DNA of 64,000 bases from Paraburkholderia acidicola (GTDB taxonomy: Bacteria > Pseudomonadota > Gammaproteobacteria > Burkholderiales > Burkholderiaceae): assembly GCF_002362315.1 (NCBI RefSeq), contig NZ_MTZV01000002.1, positions 62,001 through 126,000 on the forward strand. The letters run 5' to 3'. Below, piece after piece: positions 46,142 through 55,055 of the stretch (the first letter of the stretch is position 1; each line of letters starts with the position of its first letter). Position numbers and translations under genes: made by a program. The notes beneath the pieces were generated by a model. That model was not told the origin of the DNA, did not search any database, and saw nothing but the letters and a program-made list of their open reading frames with translations.

Positions 46142-47246
46142 ATGGAAGCGGAACGCCAGAATTCAATCGAAAGCTCCCTCGCGGACCTGCGCCAGCGCGC
46201 AGGCGAGCTACGGGGGTATCTTTGACTACGACGCCAAAGCCGCGCGTCTAGCCGAAGTCAACAAGGAACTCGAAGACCCCGACGTCTGGAACGACTCGAA
46301 GCACGCACAGGGGCTCGGTAAGGAAAAGAAACTGCTCGAAGGCGTGGTGCACACGCTGACCGCGCTCGACGGCGATCTGCGCGACGCGCAGGACCTGTTC
46401 GACATGGCGCGCGAGGAAAACGACGAGGACACGCTCGTCGCCTGCGAAACCGACGCAGCCGCACTCGAACAGCGCGTCGCCGACATGGAATTCCGCCGGA
46501 TGTTCTCGAACCCGGCCGATCCGAACAACGCGTTTCTCGACATCCAGGCCGGCGCTGGCGGCACCGAAGCCTGCGACTGGGCCGCCATGCTGCTGCGCCA
46601 GTATCTGCGCTACTGCGAACGCAAGGGCTTCAAGGCCGAAGTGCTCGAAGAGTCGGAAGGCGATGTCGCAGGCATCAAGAATGCGACGATCAAGATCGAA
46701 GGCGAATACGCGTATGGTTTCCTGCGTACGGAAACCGGTATTCACCGGCTCGTGCGCAAGTCGCCGTTCGATTCGTCGGGTGGTCGGCATACGTCGTTCT
46801 CATCGGTGTTCGTCTACCCGGAAATCGACGATTCGATCGAAGTCGACATCAATCCGGCCGATCTGCGCATCGACACGTACCGCGCTTCGGGCGCGGGCGG
46901 ACAGCACATCAACAAGACCGATTCGGCCGTGCGGATCACGCACCTTCCGTCGGGCATCGTCGTGCAATGTCAGAACGACCGCTCGCAGCACCGCAACCGC
47001 GCCGAAGCGATGGCGATGCTGAAATCGCGTCTGTACGAAGCCGAAATACGCAAGCGCCAGGCCGAGCAGGACAAGCTCGAATCGAGCAAAACCGATGTGG
47101 GCTGGGGCCATCAGATCCGTTCGTACGTGCTCGATAACAGCCGTATTAAAGATCTGCGCACCAACGTCGAAATCAGCAATACGAAGAGCGTGCTCGACGG
47201 CGACCTCGATCCGTTCATCAGCGCCAGCCTGAAACAGGGCGTTTGA
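46142..47246 (+). CDS. prfB: Peptide chain release factor 2 PrfB (programmed +1 frameshift)
   Basis: Release factor 2, reading UGA and UAA stops. The gene is coded in two frames. The first runs from ATG at 46142 for 27 codons to an in-frame TGA at 46223-46225. The second begins with GAC at 46224 and runs to 47246, for 367 residues in total. The join is CTT TGA C, the classic +1 slippage site. The stop-recognition tripeptide SPF and the GGQ loop ([11 protein letters not shown]) are present. It lies between recJ and lysS. Confidence 0.97.
46211..46226 (+). promoter_or_regulatory. prfB: Programmed +1 frameshift signal of prfB
   Basis: CGGGGGTATCTTTGAC: an internal Shine-Dalgarno-like G run sits just ahead of CTT TGA C. 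Low RF2 slows reading of TGA and lets the ribosome slip to the +1 frame, an autoregulatory circuit conserved in most bacteria. The Gly-Tyr-Leu-Asp-Tyr-Asp peptide over the site matches other RF2 proteins. Confidence 0.96.
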
Positions 47247-47257
47247 TGCACCCGCGC

Positions 47258-47305
47258 GGCGGGAATCACGTGGCACGCAGTGTTGCCCGTCTCGTGATCC
47301 CCGCC
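47258..47305. repeat. Imperfect hairpin between prfB and lysS
   Basis: Two 13-base arms pair at 12 of 13 positions (GGCGGG, one mismatch, ATCACG) around a 22-base loop, 11 bases after the prfB stop. There is no T tract, so it may be a 3' stabiliser, attenuator or leader element of lysS. Confidence 0.5.
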
Positions 47306-47396
47306 GGCTGAAGTCCGGCACCGCCGCTGCCCCGAGTCCGCGCCTGTAGACGCACTCCCCCTGTCGTTGCGGGACCTTCCCGACTACCGAACCATC

Positions 47397-48923
47397 ATGA
47401 CCGAACCGAATCAGCCGAACGCCGCGCCCGAACCGGACGAAAACAAGATCATCGCCGAGCGTCGCGAGAAACTGCGCGAGCTGCGCGAACAGGGCGTCGC
47501 CTACCCTAACGATTTCCGCCCCACACATCACGCCGACGATCTGCAGACGCAGTACGCCGACATCGACAAGGAAGCGCTCGAAGCGAAGCCGCTCGAAGTC
47601 GCGCTCGCCGGTCGCATGATGCTCAAGCGCGTGATGGGCAAGGCGAGCTTCGCCACCGTGCGCGACGGCTCGGGGCAGATCCAGTTCTTCATCACGCCGG
47701 CTGACGTCGGCCAGGAAACCTACGACGCGTTCAAGAAGTGGGACCTCGGCGATATTGTCGCGGCGCGCGGCGTGCTGTTTCGCACTAACAAGGGCGAACT
47801 GTCGGTGCGCTGCACCGAGCTGCGCCTGCTGACGAAGTCGCTGCGCCCGCTGCCGGACAAGTTCCACGGCCTCGCCGATCAGGAAATGAAGTACCGCCAG
47901 CGCTACGTCGACCTGATCGTCACGCCGGAAACACGCAAGACCTTCGTCGCGCGCACGAAGGCGATGTCGTCGATCCGCAAGTTCATGGCCGACGCCGACT
48001 TCATGGAAGTCGAGACGCCGATGCTGCATCCGATCCCCGGCGGCGCAACCGCCAAGCCGTTCGTCACGCATCACAACGCGCTCGATATGCAGATGTTCCT
48101 GCGCATCGCGCCGGAGCTGTACCTGAAGCGGCTGGTAGTGGGCGGCTTTGAGCGTGTGTTCGAGATCAACCGGAATTTCCGTAACGAGGGCGTCTCGGTG
48201 CGCCACAATCCGGAATTCACGATGATCGAGTTCTACGCGGCGTACACCGATTACACGTGGATCATGGACTTCACCGAGCAACTGATCCGCCAGGCCGCCG
48301 TCGATGCGCTCGGCAGCGCGACCATCAGCTACCAGGGTCGCGAACTCGATCTGTCGAAGCCGTTCCATCGTCTGACGATCAACCAGGCCATTCAAAAGTT
48401 CGCGCCGCAGTACACCGACGCGCAACTCACTGACGATGCATTCCTGCGCACTGAACTGAAGAAGTTCGGTGTCGATGCGTCGCAGCCGCAGTTCCTCAAC
48501 GCACGCGTCGGCGCGTTGCAACTGGCGCTGTTCGAAGAGACCGCCGAAGCCCAGTTGTGGGAGCCGACCTTCATCGTCGACTATCCGCTCGAGGTGTCAC
48601 CGCTTGCGCGCGCATCGGACAAGTTCGACGGCATCACCGAACGCTTCGAGCTGTTCATCACCGGGCGTGAAATCGCCAACGGCTTCTCGGAGCTCAACGA
48701 TCCGGAAGACCAGGCGGCGCGTTTCAAGAAGCAGGCCGACCAGAAAGAAGCCGGCGACGAAGAAGCGATGTACTACGACGCCGACTACATCCGCGCGCTC
48801 GAATACGGCATGCCGCCGGCCGGTGGCTGCGGCATCGGCATCGACCGTCTGGTGATGATGCTCACCGACAGCCCGAGCATCCGCGACGTGATCCTGTTCC
48901 CGCATCTGCGCCGCGAAGACTGA
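47397..48923 (+). CDS. lysS: Lysyl-tRNA synthetase LysS (class II)
   Basis: A 508-residue class II synthetase. An N-terminal OB-fold anticodon domain (about 65-165) precedes the catalytic core with motif 2 in [19 protein letters not shown] and motif 3 near the end in [14 protein letters not shown]. The start [17 protein letters not shown] is ten codons inside the longest frame. prfB-lysS adjacency is the same as in Escherichia coli. Confidence 0.97.
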   Translation: MTEPNQPNAAPEPDENKIIAERREKLRELREQGVAYPNDFRPTHHADDLQTQYADIDKEALEAKPLEVALAGRMMLKRVMGKASFATVRDGSGQIQFFITPADVGQETYDAFKKWDLGDIVAARGVLFRTNKGELSVRCTELRLLTKSLRPLPDKFHGLADQEMKYRQRYVDLIVTPETRKTFVARTKAMSSIRKFMADADFMEVETPMLHPIPGGATAKPFVTHHNALDMQMFLRIAPELYLKRLVVGGFERVFEINRNFRNEGVSVRHNPEFTMIEFYAAYTDYTWIMDFTEQLIRQAAVDALGSATISYQGRELDLSKPFHRLTINQAIQKFAPQYTDAQLTDDAFLRTELKKFGVDASQPQFLNARVGALQLALFEETAEAQLWEPTFIVDYPLEVSPLARASDKFDGITERFELFITGREIANGFSELNDPEDQAARFKKQADQKEAGDEEAMYYDADYIRALEYGMPPAGGCGIGIDRLVMMLTDSPSIRDVILFPHLRRED

Positions 48924-48951
48924 AGCAGCGTTTTTGCTGAATGAATGCCGA

Positions 48952-48988
48952 GGGCGGCCGGTTCACACCGGTCGCCCTTCTTTCTTTT
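48952..48988 (+). terminator. Rho-independent terminator after lysS
   Basis: An 11-bp stem (GGGCGGCCGGT with ACCGGTCGCCC, one G-T pair) with a 4-base loop and a T-rich run TTCTTTCTTTT. It lies about 30 bases past the lysS stop. Confidence 0.92.
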
Positions 48989-49230
48989 CATGACGCTTTG
49001 TAACTATCAGTAAAAGCCGCGCGAGACCTGTTGCGCCGGGCACCCATCGGAGCACGTAGCGGCGCCCGCGATGGCCGGAAATTCAAGGCTCTATCTGCCT
49101 CTCGCCGCTTCGCCGCACTTTCCTCGCAGTACACCGCGTGGAATTCGTTACAAATTGAAACCCGGCCGGACCGCCTGTGTCGGACACTTAGCTTCGTAAC
49201 AATCGACTCTGCTTGAGACGGAGGCCACTC
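48989..49230. other. Intergenic region before the glycine-zipper gene
   Basis: Together with the terminator just before it this makes a gap of about 300 bases. No gene is seen. Any promoter here should serve the glycine-zipper gene; AT-rich spots near 49150 and 49195 are possible but no convincing -10/-35 pair was found. Confidence 0.4.
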
Positions 49231-49920
49231 ATGGACCCTATGAACGCTACCCAGCCCACCGAAAAACGCCGTATGCATCCGCTCGTCGCGACCGCGGCCG
49301 GCGCCGTCCTCGTCGCCAGCCTCGCTGCGACGGCTGCGGTCACCGGGCTCTTTCCGACGGCATCGAGCAACGATGCGCAGAATAATCAGACGCAGGCGGC
49401 TCAGGTTGCGCAGCAGCCGGTTGTCGGTTCTGCCCAGCCGGCCAATCCGGCGATGTATGCGCAGCAGCAACCGCAGCAGCAACAGGTGCAAGCGCCGTCG
49501 CAACAGCAACAGTACGCTGCGCAGCAAGCCCCGCAGTATGGGCAGCAGCAGTATGCGCAGCAACAGCCTGCCCAGCCCGCTTACTGCTCGAGCTGCGGCA
49601 CCGTTGAAGCGATCTCAGTGACACGTCAGGAAGGTCATGGAACCGGTATTGGCGCGGTCGGTGGCGCTGTTGCCGGCGGCCTGGTCGGCAACCAGTTCGG
49701 CGGTGGCGGCGGCCGTACCGCGATGACGGTTCTTGGCGTGCTTGGTGGCGGTCTGGCCGGCAACACGGTGGAGCGTCATCTGCGCAGCACGACCGCGTAT
49801 TCGGTGCGAGTGCGGATGGAAAGCGGTAAGGCGCGCTACTTCACGTACCACGACGCGCCGCCGTTTCAGCAAGGCGAACGCGTGCAGATCGAGCACGGCA
49901 CGCTCGTCGCGATGAATTAG
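49231..49920 (+). CDS. Gln-rich membrane-anchored glycine-zipper protein
   Basis: A 229-residue protein. A short cytoplasmic N-terminus precedes one membrane helix or uncleaved signal (about 18-40). A Gln-rich stretch of about 70 residues (about 47-115) follows, then a small Cys-x-x-Cys segment (CSSCG), and then a glycine-zipper 2TM region (about 135-175) with a short beta-rich tail. Relatives are outer-membrane or periplasmic proteins of the SlyB/Rick_17kDa type. ATG 49231 has GGAGG 6 bases upstream; 49240 is an alternative. Role unknown. Confidence 0.82.
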   Translation: MDPMNATQPTEKRRMHPLVATAAGAVLVASLAATAAVTGLFPTASSNDAQNNQTQAAQVAQQPVVGSAQPANPAMYAQQQPQQQQVQAPSQQQQYAAQQAPQYGQQQYAQQQPAQPAYCSSCGTVEAISVTRQEGHGTGIGAVGGAVAGGLVGNQFGGGGGRTAMTVLGVLGGGLAGNTVERHLRSTTAYSVRVRMESGKARYFTYHDAPPFQQGERVQIEHGTLVAMN

Positions 49921-49930
49921 GTTTTTGCGT

Positions 49931-49956
49931 GCAGCGGCGGCATGCGCCGCCGCTGC
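49931..49956. terminator. Strong GC hairpin after the glycine-zipper gene
   Basis: Perfect 11-bp arms (GCAGCGGCGGC and complement) with a 4-base loop, 10 bases past the stop. The following bases lack a clear T run, so termination may be inefficient. Confidence 0.55.
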
Positions 49957-50130
49957 CGCCCGCTTTATCTACACTACCCGCAAGCGACACGGCGATTCCC
50001 TTTCCGGGGATGCAAGCCCAGATCGCCGAAAATCCCCCGCCCCCGATATCCCTCCTGGCCGACAGCCGAAATAGCTGGCTGCGGCCTGTCCGTCATTCCA
50101 GAGCTCGCCTCATGGATTCTCGTCCGTCCT

Positions 50131-50179
50131 TGTTGCCGGTCGATTTGATGCTAAAATTGATGCTCATCGTCATCAATTG
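50131..50179 (+). promoter_or_regulatory. vapBC promoter and operator
   Basis: TTGTTG (50131-50136) and TAAAAT (50153-50158) form a sigma-70-like pair 16 bases apart. An inverted repeat lies over and after the -10: AATTGATG at 50156-50163 and CATCAATT at 50172-50179, 8 bases apart, ending just before the ribosome site. TTGATGCT is also directly repeated at 50146 and 50158. This is the normal layout for autorepression by a VapBC complex. Confidence 0.7.
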
Positions 50180-50187
50180 GAGTGATC

Positions 50188-50394
50188 GTGCGAACTACCG
50201 TCACCGTCGACGACCTGCTCTACACGCGTGCCCTCGAGCTCGCCGAGCCAGGAATCAGCGCGGCAGATCTGTTCCGCGAAGCCCTGGAGACGTTCGTCCG
50301 GATCCAGGCAGGCAAGCGTCTCGCTGCGCTCGGCGGCCATGCACCCGGGATGGCCGAGATTCCACGACGGCGTCCGGATGGGACGTCCCGATGA
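50188..50394 (+). CDS. VapB-type antitoxin
   Basis: A 68-residue protein starting at GTG 50188 (RTTVTVDDLLYTRALE) with GGAG 5 bases before it; a GTG at 50182 would add two residues. The N-terminal strand-helix-helix resembles the ribbon-helix-helix DNA-binding domain of VapB antitoxins. The C-terminal tail (GGHAPGMAEIPRRRP) should wrap the toxin. Its stop overlaps the toxin ATG by 4 bases. Confidence 0.85.
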   Translation: MRTTVTVDDLLYTRALELAEPGISAADLFREALETFVRIQAGKRLAALGGHAPGMAEIPRRRPDGTSR

Positions 50395-50771
50395 ACATCC
50401 TGATCGATACCTCGGTCTGGGTGGATCATTTCCGGCGCTCCAACGCCGAACTGCAGCAGCTTTTGCGAGTGGATGTTTGCGTCACGCACCCGCTGGTTGT
50501 CCTCGAATTGACCTGCGGCATGCCACCAGAGCCGCGTGCGCAAGTACTCAGCGATATCGCCCTGCTACGTCAGACGCAACTGGCCACGCACGCTGAGGTG
50601 GCGGGCCTGATCGAGCGTGAGCGTTTATATGAAGTGGGATGCGGTGCGGTGGATTGCACGTTACTGGCGTCAACGCTGCTGACGCCGGACACGCGATTCT
50701 GGACGCTAGACCAGCGTCTCAGACGGCTGACCGAACGGTTCGACGTGTGCTACGTGCCGCGTGTGCACTGA
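50391..50771 (+). CDS. VapC-type PIN-domain toxin
   Basis: A 126-residue PIN-domain ribonuclease. Likely metal ligands are D6 (in LIDTSVWVDH), E39 (in LVVLELTCG), D88 (in CGAVDCTLL) and D107 (in TLDQRL), so the active site looks complete. VapC toxins cleave tRNA or rRNA when the antitoxin is lost. The ATG overlaps the antitoxin stop (ATGA), coupling translation. The pair sits between a core gene and the isc operon, as an accessory module might. Confidence 0.88.
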   Translation: MNILIDTSVWVDHFRRSNAELQQLLRVDVCVTHPLVVLELTCGMPPEPRAQVLSDIALLRQTQLATHAEVAGLIERERLYEVGCGAVDCTLLASTLLTPDTRFWTLDQRLRRLTERFDVCYVPRVH

Positions 50772-50851
50772 AGTTTTCCAGAGGCCGAGACGGCCAAAGT
50801 TGTTTCCGCCGCACAGACAGAGACAGGCTGCGCGGCGTGCCTACTCCCTAC

Positions 50852-51049
50852 TTAATAATCAGCGTCTTCGATCCACGCCGCCTGAATCGCTTCGAGAATC
50901 TTCTCGTTCGAGCGATTAGGATCGTCGTCGAAGCCTTCCAGTTCCATCACCCAGCGGTGCAGATCGGTGAAGCGCACCTGCTGCGGATCGATATCCTGGT
51001 GCTTGTCGGTCAACGCCATTGCGATCTCTTGCGTGTCGGTCCACTTCAT
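50852..51049 (-). CDS. iscX: Fe-S assembly protein IscX
   Basis: A 65-residue acidic protein of the IscX/YfhJ family, standard length. It binds IscS at the same face as ferredoxin and frataxin and is thought to tune cysteine desulfurase activity. It is last in the isc run, 15 bases after fdx. The conserved text DIDPQQVRFTDLHRWV and FDDDPNRSNEKILE is present. Confidence 0.95.
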   Translation of the reverse strand: MKWTDTQEIAMALTDKHQDIDPQQVRFTDLHRWVMELEGFDDDPNRSNEKILEAIQAAWIEDADY

Positions 51050-51064
51050 GACTGCTCGCTCCTG

Positions 51065-51406
51065 TTAGTGATTTTCCTTCGCATGGTTGATCGAGTACCG
51101 CGGAATTTCCACCACGAGATCTTCGCCTTCCGGCACGAGCGCCTGGCACGACAGGCGCGATTCAGGCTCGAGCCCCCACGCCTTGTCGAGCAGATCGTCT
51201 TCGTCTTCTTCCGAAGGTGTCAGCGTATTGAACCCTTCGCGCACGATCACGTGGCACGTCGTGCACGCACACGATTTCTCGCACGCGTGCTCGATCTCGA
51301 TGCCATTATCCAGCAGATTGTCGCAGATGCTCTTGCCCGGCACAGCGTCGATCACCGCGCCCTCGGGGCACAGTTCGACGTGAGGCAGCACAACGATTTG
51401 AGGCAT
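51065..51406 (-). CDS. fdx: ISC system [2Fe-2S] ferredoxin
   Basis: A 113-residue adrenodoxin-type ferredoxin. The cluster ligands are C42, C48, C51 and C87, matching the Escherichia coli Fdx numbering. It supplies electrons during cluster building on IscU. It lies 149 bases after hscA and 15 bases before iscX. Confidence 0.97.
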   Translation of the reverse strand: MPQIVVLPHVELCPEGAVIDAVPGKSICDNLLDNGIEIEHACEKSCACTTCHVIVREGFNTLTPSEEDEDDLLDKAWGLEPESRLSCQALVPEGEDLVVEIPRYSINHAKENH

Positions 51407-51555
51407 ACGTATTCCGTTTATTCGTGAGGCGCGGCCGCCACAACCGGCTCCGCGTCATTTTACTGGCAGCGCGCGACGTTCTCGTTGCAGCGCGCGGCTG
51501 TGGTCGTGATGCGCCGGACCGGCTTACTTGCGCCATCCGGCAACCGCTACTGCGC

Positions 51556-53427
51556 CTAGATCTCGTCGAGCTTGCGCCCCGCGAGCGCGCGGCGAATACC
51601 CTTGTTCATGCGGCGGGCGGCGAATTCGTCGGTGGCTTCGGCGAGCGTGCGGGTCGCGTGTTCGATGACGTCGGTGTCATCACCCTGCGCTACCGCACGC
51701 AATGCAGCCAGATGCGCGTCGAGCTCGGCGCGTTCGGCTTCGTCGAGCAGTTCGCCGTCGGCGGCCAGTGCCGCATCGGTCGCTTCGAGCAGGCGTTGCG
51801 CTTCGACCTGCGCTTCGCGCAGCGCACGCGCGCGCATGTCGACTTCCGCGGTCTTGAAGCTGTCTTCGAGCATCCGGGCGACATCGTCATCAGCAAGACC
51901 GTATGACGGCTTCACGACCACCGATGCCTCGACACCCGACAACTGCTCGCGGGCAAACACCGACAGCAGCCCATCCGCATCGACCTGATACGTCACACGA
52001 ATCCGCGCGGCGCCCGCGGCCATCGGCGGAATACCGCGCAGTTCGAAACGCGCAAGCGAGCGGCAATCGGACACGAGTTCGCGCTCGCCCTGCACGACGT
52101 GAATCGCCATCGCCGTCTGGCCGTCCTTGAACGTCGTGAAGTCCTGTGCACGCGCGACAGGGATCGTCGAGTTACGCGGAATGATTTTCTCGGTCAGGCC
52201 GCCCATCGTCTCGACGCCGAGCGACAGCGGAATCACGTCGAGCAGCAGCCAGTCGTCGCCGTCCGCGCCGCGGTTACCCGCCAGCAGATCGGCCTGGATC
52301 GCAGCGCCGAGCGCCACGACGCGGTCGGGATCGAGGTTGATCAGCGGCGGCTGGCCGAAAAAAGCTTCGACCGCGCGGCGTATGACCGGCATCCGCGTCG
52401 CGCCACCCACCAGCACCACGCCCTTGATCTCCGCCGTGGTTACTTTCGCGTCACGCAGTGCCTTCTTCGTCGGGCCGAGCGTGCGTTGCACGAGCGCGCG
52501 CGTGACGGTTTCGAAGGTGCCTTCATTGATCGCCAGATCGAGTTGTGCGCCGCTCGACAGCGGCACCGAAAGCGCTACGTACGGCGCATCCGTCAGCGCT
52601 TCCTTCGTCTCGCGCACCCGGTCGAGCAAACCGCGTACGTCTTCCGGCGTAAGCGTGTCGGGTGCGATATCGGCCTGCTCGAGCGCGTAGCGATACAGCG
52701 CCTGATCGAAATCGTCACCGCCGAGCGCCGAGTCGCCGCCTGCGGCCAGCACTTCGAAGACGCCTTTGGTCAGCTTGAGGATGGACAGGTCGAACGTACC
52801 GCCGCCCAGGTCGTACACCGCGTAGAGCCCTTCCGAGCCGTTGTCGAGACCGTAGGCAATCGCGGCCGCGGTTGGCTCATTGAGCAGACGCAGGACGTTG
52901 AGACCCGCGAGGCGTGCAGCGTCCTTGGTCGCCTGGCGCTGCGCTTCGTCGAAATACGCGGGCACCGTGATCACCGCACCGACGAGTTCGTCGCCGAGCG
53001 TGTCTTCGGCGCGCTGGCGCAGCGTGGCGAGAATTTCCGCCGATACTTCGACTGGGCTCTTCACACCGTCGACGGTGCGGATCTGCACCATGCCCGGCGC
53101 GTCGACGAAGTCGTACGGTGCGTTCTCCGCGCCTTCCACTTCGTGCTTGCCGCGCCCCATGAAGCGCTTGACCGAGACAATTGTGTTGCGCGGGTCGATG
53201 GCGGCTTCGGCCTTCGCTACGCGTCCGATACGCCGCCCGCCCTTCTCCAGGTAGCGCACGACCGACGGCAGTAGTACATGACCATCCTCGTCGGGCAGCA
53301 CGTCGGCCACGCCGCTACGCACGGCGGCGACCAGCGAATTCGTGGTACCGAGATCGATGCCGACTGCGAGGCGCCGCTGGTGCGGTGCCGGCGCCATGCC
53401 GGGTTCGGAGATTTGCAGTAAGGCCAT
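51556..53427 (-). CDS. hscA: Fe-S chaperone HscA (Hsp70)
   Basis: A 623-residue Hsp70. The ATPase domain starts with the phosphate loop [12 protein letters not shown] at about 24-35; the substrate-binding domain occupies the last third. HscA releases the cluster from IscU by binding its LPPVK motif, with HscB as co-chaperone. It follows hscB by 83 bases. Confidence 0.97.
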   Translation of the reverse strand: MALLQISEPGMAPAPHQRRLAVGIDLGTTNSLVAAVRSGVADVLPDEDGHVLLPSVVRYLEKGGRRIGRVAKAEAAIDPRNTIVSVKRFMGRGKHEVEGAENAPYDFVDAPGMVQIRTVDGVKSPVEVSAEILATLRQRAEDTLGDELVGAVITVPAYFDEAQRQATKDAARLAGLNVLRLLNEPTAAAIAYGLDNGSEGLYAVYDLGGGTFDLSILKLTKGVFEVLAAGGDSALGGDDFDQALYRYALEQADIAPDTLTPEDVRGLLDRVRETKEALTDAPYVALSVPLSSGAQLDLAINEGTFETVTRALVQRTLGPTKKALRDAKVTTAEIKGVVLVGGATRMPVIRRAVEAFFGQPPLINLDPDRVVALGAAIQADLLAGNRGADGDDWLLLDVIPLSLGVETMGGLTEKIIPRNSTIPVARAQDFTTFKDGQTAMAIHVVQGERELVSDCRSLARFELRGIPPMAAGAARIRVTYQVDADGLLSVFAREQLSGVEASVVVKPSYGLADDDVARMLEDSFKTAEVDMRARALREAQVEAQRLLEATDAALAADGELLDEAERAELDAHLAALRAVAQGDDTDVIEHATRTLAEATDEFAARRMNKGIRRALAGRKLDEI

Positions 53428-53510
53428 CTGTGATCTTCTTCGGAATCGTTCGATTCACCCGCGTGAATCGCATTGCTGTTTGGGGGCGCCGGTCGCTTGC
53501 TCAGGTCGGG

Positions 53511-54038
53511 TCAGGCTTCGAGTCGCTCGATCTGCGTGTCGATCTCCGCCGCGACGCGCTCGATGAACATCAGTTGCCGCACCGCTTCGCTCGCCGCCTG
53601 ATCCGCGCCGCTGTCGAGCAACGCCGCGAGCTTCGTGAAGCGCACGCGCTCTTCGTCACGCAGTTCGGCAAGCAATGCATCGAGCGCGTCGACATTCTTC
53701 GCGCCTGCTGCATCTTCGATGCCTTCACGCCACTCCATCTGCTGCATCAGGAACGCCGGCTCCATCGCCGTATTGTTCTCGGCACCGACATCGATACCGC
53801 GCAGCGTCAGCAGATAGGTCGCGCGCCGCAGTGGATCGCGCAGCGTCTGATAGGCCTCGTTCGTGCGCGTCGCCCACTGCATCGCGATGCGCTTTTGCGC
53901 ATCGCCAGCGGCAGCGAAACGGTCGGGATGCACCTGCGCCTGCACGGTGCGATACGCGTCGTCGAGCACGCGCATGTCAAGCGTGTAGCGTGCCGGCAGA
54001 TTGAAGAGATCGAAGTGGCTGTCGTTCAGCGAGGCCAT
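53511..54038 (-). CDS. hscB: Fe-S co-chaperone HscB
   Basis: A 175-residue J-protein. The HPD motif is at residues 37-39 within an N-terminal J domain; the C-terminal helices bind IscU. It stimulates HscA ATPase. A strong terminator separates it from iscA upstream, so it may also have its own promoter. Confidence 0.96.
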   Translation of the reverse strand: MASLNDSHFDLFNLPARYTLDMRVLDDAYRTVQAQVHPDRFAAAGDAQKRIAMQWATRTNEAYQTLRDPLRRATYLLTLRGIDVGAENNTAMEPAFLMQQMEWREGIEDAAGAKNVDALDALLAELRDEERVRFTKLAALLDSGADQAASEAVRQLMFIERVAAEIDTQIERLEA

Positions 54039-54110
54039 CGTGTACGTCGTCGTGTGATTCGGTTCGGGGTGAGCGGAAGGAGCAGATTGTGTAGCGAGGA
54101 AGCGGGCAAA

Positions 54111-54136
54111 TTAAAAAGGCGGCCCACGCCGCCTTT
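54111..54136 (-). terminator. Rho-independent terminator inside the isc operon
   Basis: A GGCGGC/GCCGCC stem flanked by five A and five T (extending it to 11 bp) has a 4-base loop and a T run on the minus strand. It lies 18 bases past the iscA stop and 72 bases before hscB. It should end part of the iscRSUA transcript and lower expression of hscBA-fdx-iscX. Confidence 0.88.
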
Positions 54137-54154
54137 TTGCCGCACCCTGCGGAC

Positions 54155-54478
54155 TTATACGCGGAACGATTCGCCGCAGCCGCACTCGTCCTTGACGTTC
54201 GGGTTATTGAACTTGAAGCCTTCGTTCAACCCTTCGCGCGCGAAGTCGAGTTCCGTACCGTCGATATAGGCCAGGCTCTTCGGATCGACAATGATCTTCA
54301 CGCCGTTGCACTCGAACACTTCGTCTTCCGGCGCGAGTTCATCCACGTACTCGAGCTTGTACGCAAGCCCTGAGCACCCGGTCGTACGCACGCCGAGCCG
54401 CAACCCGACGCCCTTGCCACGGCGCACCAGGTACTTCTGCACGTGCTGTGCTGCCTTTTCCGTCAACGTAATTGCCAT
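54155..54478 (-). CDS. iscA: A-type Fe-S carrier IscA
   Basis: A 107-residue A-type carrier. Ligands C35, C99 and C101 match the Escherichia coli protein. It passes [4Fe-4S] clusters to client enzymes under aerobic growth. Start [12 protein letters not shown] is canonical; 15 open codons upstream are dropped. It is followed by a terminator. Confidence 0.97.
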   Translation of the reverse strand: MAITLTEKAAQHVQKYLVRRGKGVGLRLGVRTTGCSGLAYKLEYVDELAPEDEVFECNGVKIIVDPKSLAYIDGTELDFAREGLNEGFKFNNPNVKDECGCGESFRV

Positions 54479-54588
54479 AGCGTTTCTCATTGCTCCACTT
54501 CGCATCGTGACGCCGGATGCCATACCCGGTCACACGCGCTGCAGCCCTACCTGTATTTCGTAGCTCGTACCCGCGTCAGACAGCTTGC

Positions 54589-55005
54589 TCAGGCTGCCTG
54601 CTTGTCGTCCGCTGCTGCGGTCTCGCCACCGTGACGCTGGCGATAATCCGCAACAGCCGCCTTGATCGCGTCTTCCGCGAGGATCGAGCAGTGGATCTTC
54701 ACCGGCGGCAGTGCGAGCTCTTCCGCGATCTGCGTGTTCTTGATCGACATCGCCTGATCCAGCGTCTTGCCCTTCACCCATTCGGTGACGAGCGAGCTCG
54801 AAGCGATCGCCGAACCGCAGCCGTACGTCTTGAACTTCGCGTCTTCGATCACGCCATCCGCGCCGACGCGGATTTGCAGCTTCATCACGTCGCCGCACGC
54901 CGGCGCGCCGACCATGCCGGTGCCGACTGCATCGTCGTCTTTCGCAAAAGAGCCCACGTTACGCGGGTTTTCGTAATGGTCCAGAACCTTGTCGCTATAA
55001 GCCAT
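54589..55005 (-). CDS. iscU: Fe-S cluster scaffold IscU
   Basis: A 138-residue scaffold. Cluster ligands C37, C63, H105 and C106 are present, and the HscA-binding LPPVK motif is at 99-103. The extra C-terminal 10 residues are Ala/Asp-rich. It receives sulfur from IscS and is next after iscS (50-base gap). Confidence 0.98.
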   Translation of the reverse strand: MAYSDKVLDHYENPRNVGSFAKDDDAVGTGMVGAPACGDVMKLQIRVGADGVIEDAKFKTYGCGSAIASSSLVTEWVKGKTLDQAMSIKNTQIAEELALPPVKIHCSILAEDAIKAAVADYRQRHGGETAAADDKQAA

Positions 55006-55055
55006 GATTACACTCCTTAATTCGTTTCAACCTGCATTCGATCCCGCGTAGCGCG

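Noticed and set aside
46092..46223. In-frame N-terminal extension of the second prfB frame
   Set aside because: The true N-terminus is in the other frame, from 46142, joined by the programmed frameshift; the extension does not match RF2.
46800..48521. A 573-codon open frame on the minus strand
   Set aside because: Antisense of prfB and lysS.
48988..49563. Leu/Arg-rich 191-codon frame on the minus strand
   Set aside because: The Leu runs come from reading the CAG/Gln repeats of the glycine-zipper gene backwards.
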